A stretch of 64,000 bases of DNA from an uncultured Chryseobacterium sp. (GTDB lineage: Bacteria; Bacteroidota; Bacteroidia; Flavobacteriales; Weeksellaceae). The notes beneath the pieces are model-generated. The model was not told the DNA's origin. It was given only the letters and a program-made list of their open reading frames with translations, and did not search any database. Shown here piece by piece: positions 61,262 to 64,000 of this stretch; the first letter of the stretch is position 1; every line of letters starts with the position of its first letter. The position numbers and the translations under genes are program-made. Location of the stretch: positions 1 to 64,000 of the forward strand of contig CAJYXJ010000063.1 in the NCBI GenBank assembly GCA_913778085.1. The letters are read 5' to 3'.

Positions 61262-61290
61262 AAAATTCAGAAAAACCAACCTTGAATTTT
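61262..61290 (+). repeat. Inverted words in the etfB-etfA spacer
   Basis: AAAATTCA (61,262-61,269) pairs with TGAATTTT (61,283-61,290); TTTAAA and CTTAAA words continue to the etfA start. This is the same style of spacer as between atpA and atpG. Confidence 0.45.
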
Positions 61291-61316
61291 GAACTTTAAA
61301 TCTTAAATATAAAATC

Positions 61317-62264
61317 ATGGCAGTATTCGTATACGCAGAAAATATAAACGGAGTTTACAAAAAAGCGGCTTTTGAAGCGGTTTCTTATGCCAAGGCAGTG
61401 GCTGATCAGGCTGGAAATACCGTAACGGCAGTCTCTGTAAACCCTACCGATTCTTCAGATTTATTATACAAATATGGAGCATCAAACGTTATCAACATCA
61501 AGGACGAAGGTCTTAAAAACTTTTCCGCTAAAGCTTATGCACAGGCTGTAAGTGAAGTAGCCACCGGAAACATCATCGTTTTCCCTCACACAACGGATGC
61601 GTCATCTGTAGCACCGATGTTGGCAGTGATGAACGGATATTCTCTCATCACCAATGCATTGGAAGCTCCGGAAAGCCTTTCGCCGTTCCAGGTAAAAAGA
61701 AGAGCTTTTTCAGGAAAAGGTTTTATGCATGCCAAAGCGGAAGGAAACGGAGTAATCGTTACCGTTTCCCAGAATGCCTTCGGAGTTAAGGAAAATGCCG
61801 TTTCAGGTTCGGAAGAAGTGAAAAATCTTTCAGTTGCCAATGAAGATACCAAAGTGATTTCCCATGAGCAGAGCTCAGGAAAGCTGGATCTGAAAGAAGC
61901 AGAAATCGTAGTGTCTGCAGGAAGAGGAATGAAAGGCCCTGAAAATTGGGGAATGATTGAAGATCTTGCCAGTGTTCTGGGAGCGGCGACAGCCTGTTCA
62001 AAACCGGTATCTGACATCGGATGGAGACCTCACACAGAACACGTTGGGCAAACAGGTAAAGCGATCGCACCGAATCTCTATATTGCAGTAGGGATATCCG
62101 GAGCTATTCAGCACCTGGCGGGAGTAAATTCATCAAAAACCATTGTGGTAATCAATAGTGATCCGGAAGCTCCGTTCTTCAAATCTGCAGATTACGGAGT
62201 AGTAGGAGATTCTTTCCAGATCATCCCTGCATTGACGGAGAAAATCAAAGCTCTGAAAGGATAA
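61317..62264 (+). CDS. etfA: Electron transfer flavoprotein subunit alpha
   Basis: 315 residues. The C-terminal FAD domain has VVSAGRGMKGPENWGM, CSKPVSDIGWRPHTEHVGQTGK (in parts) and LYIAVGISGAIQHLAGV, the EtfA signature, and VINSDPEAPFFKSADYGVVGD. It holds the FAD that takes electrons from dehydrogenases and passes them to the ETF-quinone oxidoreductase. It links fatty acid and branched-chain amino acid oxidation to respiration. Confidence 0.96.
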   Translation: MAVFVYAENINGVYKKAAFEAVSYAKAVADQAGNTVTAVSVNPTDSSDLLYKYGASNVINIKDEGLKNFSAKAYAQAVSEVATGNIIVFPHTTDASSVAPMLAVMNGYSLITNALEAPESLSPFQVKRRAFSGKGFMHAKAEGNGVIVTVSQNAFGVKENAVSGSEEVKNLSVANEDTKVISHEQSSGKLDLKEAEIVVSAGRGMKGPENWGMIEDLASVLGAATACSKPVSDIGWRPHTEHVGQTGKAIAPNLYIAVGISGAIQHLAGVNSSKTIVVINSDPEAPFFKSADYGVVGDSFQIIPALTEKIKALKG

Positions 62265-62335
62265 AAAAGTGAATTGTCAATAGTCAATTCGCTTTGCTTG
62301 GTAATTTTTAAAACAAATTTAGAAATTCACTTGCG
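62265..62335 (+). repeat. GTGAAT...ATTCAC spacer element, copy B
   Basis: It starts AAAAAGTGAATTGTCAATAG and ends AAATTCACTTGC. It matches the spacer after the divIC-like gene (52,223-52,300). Confidence 0.5.
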
Positions 62336-62377
62336 AAGCAAAACTGACAACAGAGTTAATTCACTATTCATTTATAA

Positions 62378-62405
62378 AAGCCCTGTTCCGGGCTTTTATT
62401 TTTGT
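62378..62405 (+). terminator. Terminator of etfBA
   Basis: AAAAGCCC pairs with GGGCTTTT around a 6-base loop, followed by ATTTTTG. Confidence 0.8.
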
Positions 62406-62438
62406 CTAAAAAGTAAAAAAAACTTTGAAAAATTAATC

Positions 62439-62446
62439 TATATTTG
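62439..62446 (+). promoter_or_regulatory. -7 box before the bifunctional nuclease gene
   Basis: TATATTTG matches TAnnTTTG but lies only 5 bases before the ATG at 62,452. The transcript would then be almost leaderless, or the true start is further downstream. Confidence 0.4.
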
Positions 62447-62451
62447 TAGCT

Positions 62452-63051
62452 ATGGATTATAAACAGTTAATTATTCGCGGAATATCGTACAGCCAGACAC
62501 AATCCGGGGCGTACGCACTATTATTGGAACATGAAGAAACACATATAAAATTACCTGTTGTTATAGGGAATTTCGAGGCACAATCCATTTCTCTCGGTCT
62601 TGAGAAAGACATTCATCCGCCTCGCCCGCTTACGCACGACCTGTTCACAAAATTTATTGTTTCTGCCAATTATGAACTCCTTTCGGTGATCATCTACCAA
62701 ATCGTAGACGGCGTTTTCTTCTCCAATATCAACTTTAAAAATAAAACAACGGAAGAAGAGCTTATCCTCGATGCAAGAACTTCGGATGCCGTAGCGATGG
62801 CCGTCCGTTTTGATGCGCCGATCTTTACCACCCAGCAAGTGCTGAATGAAGCGGGAATCCTGCTTGAGCTGGAAGACGTGTCCAAAGAAGAGGAACACTT
62901 TTCGGAAACCGTACAAGAGGAAGATAACCTGAGATCTGTTTCCATGGAAGAGCTTCAGAAGCTTCTGGACGAGGCCGTAAAAGAAGAAGATTACGACACC
63001 GCACTGGAAATTCAGGAAGAGATCAAACGGAGGAAAAAGAAAATCGATTAA
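62452..63051 (+). CDS. Bifunctional nuclease (DUF151) with UVR motif
   Basis: 199 residues. The N-terminal bifunctional nuclease domain (1-135) has LPVVIGNFEAQSI, RPLTHDLF and LDARTSDAVAMAVRFDAPIF in parts, typical of DUF151. A C-terminal segment (about 163-195: LQKLLDEAVKEEDYDTAL) is a UvrB/UvrC interaction motif. Plant members degrade RNA and DNA; the bacterial role is poorly known. The gene after it begins 21 bases later and may be co-transcribed. Confidence 0.88.
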   Translation: MDYKQLIIRGISYSQTQSGAYALLLEHEETHIKLPVVIGNFEAQSISLGLEKDIHPPRPLTHDLFTKFIVSANYELLSVIIYQIVDGVFFSNINFKNKTTEEELILDARTSDAVAMAVRFDAPIFTTQQVLNEAGILLELEDVSKEEEHFSETVQEEDNLRSVSMEELQKLLDEAVKEEDYDTALEIQEEIKRRKKKID

Positions 63052-63072
63052 AAGAGATATTACAACTATACA

Positions 63073-64000
63073 ATGAATTTAAAATTACGTTTGATTATCC
63101 TCAGCTTTCTGCAGTTTGGAGTCTGGGGCGCTTATCTTACATCCATGGGGAATTATTTAGGCTCCGTGGGATTAGGATCCAAAATAGGATTATTCTACGC
63201 AATGCAGGGAATCGTATCGATTTTTATGCCCGCGATTATGGGGATCATTGCAGACCGGTGGATACAGGCGCAGAAACTGCTGGGAATTTCCCATTTTCTG
63301 GCAGCTGTTTTTCTCATCTGGGCCGGTTATTACGGTATGTCTGCCGGTGATCATGTAGAATTTTCCAGGCTTTTTATTCTTTACAGTTTGAGTGTAACCT
63401 TCTATATGCCGACGATCGCTCTTTCCAACTCGGTAGCTTACACAGTATTAGTCAATAACAATTATGATACGATCAGATCTTTTCCGCCGATCCGTACATT
63501 AGGGACCGTAGGATTTATCTGTGCCATGCTTTTTGTAAATTTTGCAGGCATTCAGAACGGAAGCCTGACATTTAATTTTTCTAATGATACGAGCTTCCCT
63601 AGCTTTCAGCATAGCTACAGCCAGTTTTTTGTTTCCGGGATTTTAGGGATTATTTTATTCCTGTATTCTTTTACCCTACCTAAATGTGAAGTTAATACAA
63701 GTAAAGAAAAAAGAACCCTTTCCGATGCTCTGGGCTTAAAGGCCTTTGCCTTATTTAAAGAAAAAAAGATGGCTATTTTTTTCATCTTTTCCATGTTTCT
63801 GGGAGTTTCTTTACAGATTACGAATGGATATGCAAATCCTTTCATTACAAGCTTTAAAGCCATTCCTGAATATGTAGATACCTGGGGTTCAAACAATGCG
63901 AATGCACTTATTTCCTTATCGCAGGTATCTGAAACCCTTTGTATATTGTTGATTCCGTTCTTCTTAAAACGGTATGGAATTAAAAAAGTAATGCTGATGG
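63073..64000 (+). CDS. Nucleoside:H+ symporter, NupG-like (3' end missing)
   Basis: 309 codons are present from ATG 63,073 before the window ends, with no stop. MNLKLRLIILSFLQFGVWGAYLTS in parts, then FYAMQGIVSIFMPAIMGIIADRW and RTLGTVGFICAML match the NupG/XapB nucleoside permease branch of the major facilitator superfamily; about nine helices can be traced. It imports nucleosides with protons. Uridine kinase in this window could use such uptake, but they are not in one operon. Confidence 0.85.
   Translation, partial: MNLKLRLIILSFLQFGVWGAYLTSMGNYLGSVGLGSKIGLFYAMQGIVSIFMPAIMGIIADRWIQAQKLLGISHFLAAVFLIWAGYYGMSAGDHVEFSRLFILYSLSVTFYMPTIALSNSVAYTVLVNNNYDTIRSFPPIRTLGTVGFICAMLFVNFAGIQNGSLTFNFSNDTSFPSFQHSYSQFFVSGILGIILFLYSFTLPKCEVNTSKEKRTLSDALGLKAFALFKEKKMAIFFIFSMFLGVSLQITNGYANPFITSFKAIPEYVDTWGSNNANALISLSQVSETLCILLIPFFLKRYGIKKVMLM

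Overview
The window comes from a Flavobacteriia chromosome and looks most like Chryseobacterium or a close relative in the Weeksellaceae. The signs are: two secreted proteins with C-terminal type IX secretion sorting domains; secreted proteins starting with the VGINT-type motif; Bacteroidetes -7 promoter boxes (TAnnTTTG) with little Shine-Dalgarno signal; and an ATP synthase operon atpBEFHAG without atpD and atpC next to it. No rRNA, tRNA or CRISPR array was seen. This identification is from sequence features only.

Layout. (1) 1-9,728: a minus-strand cluster of amide-bond ligases. It holds three ATP-grasp-type proteins, a YbdK-like carboxylate-amine ligase, a class I glutamine amidotransferase, two esterases, an M17 aminopeptidase and a small membrane protein. 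(2) 9,941-15,268: glycogen synthesis (glgB, an unknown gene, glgA, glgC), followed by an SRPBCC protein. (3) 16,539-21,129: sucA, sucB and apaG. (4) 21,130-25,617: a long gene-free stretch with palindromes, then three secreted surface proteins. (5) 25,772-31,624: an exonuclease, an envelope glycosyltransferase/acyltransferase operon, a thioredoxin-like protein, the rpsF-rpsR-rplI operon and a frameshifted secreted protein. (6) 31,746-37,848: a ClC exchanger, an unknown protein, a 2-oxoacid dehydrogenase E2, a SAM hydrolase and PhoH. (7) 37,990-41,473: five outer-membrane barrel genes in a row. (8) 41,566-50,668: a TM2 protein, ffh, the ATP synthase operon, a CorC-like protein and clpS. (9) 51,249-57,365: udk, a divIC-like gene, mutA, a broken GxxExxY gene bounded by repeats, a methyltransferase, a lipoprotein and an M20 dipeptidase. 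(10) 57,455-64,000: two T9SS cargo proteins, an SDR, etfB-etfA, a bifunctional nuclease and a truncated nucleoside symporter.

How the genes fit together. Region 1 looks like a dedicated pathway that builds and trims a small amide- or peptide-linked compound. Its product is unknown. Its outermost gene, an esterase with a glycogen-binding-like N-terminus, faces the glycogen operon. sucAB, the second E2, mutA and etfBA point to aerobic oxidation of amino acids and fatty acids feeding the F-type ATP synthase.

The two most interesting items are the amidoligase cluster and a roughly 0.5 kb unit at 53,574-54,081. In that unit a decayed GxxExxY gene, which carries a PD-(D/E)XK-like motif, lies between inverted copies of a repeat made of three ATCTGTG-type units at 10-base spacing. 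Further copies of the repeat lie nearby, and one supplies the start codon of the next gene. Several lesions (31,107; 53,761; 53,819) lie in short homopolymers, so sequencing error must be excluded there.
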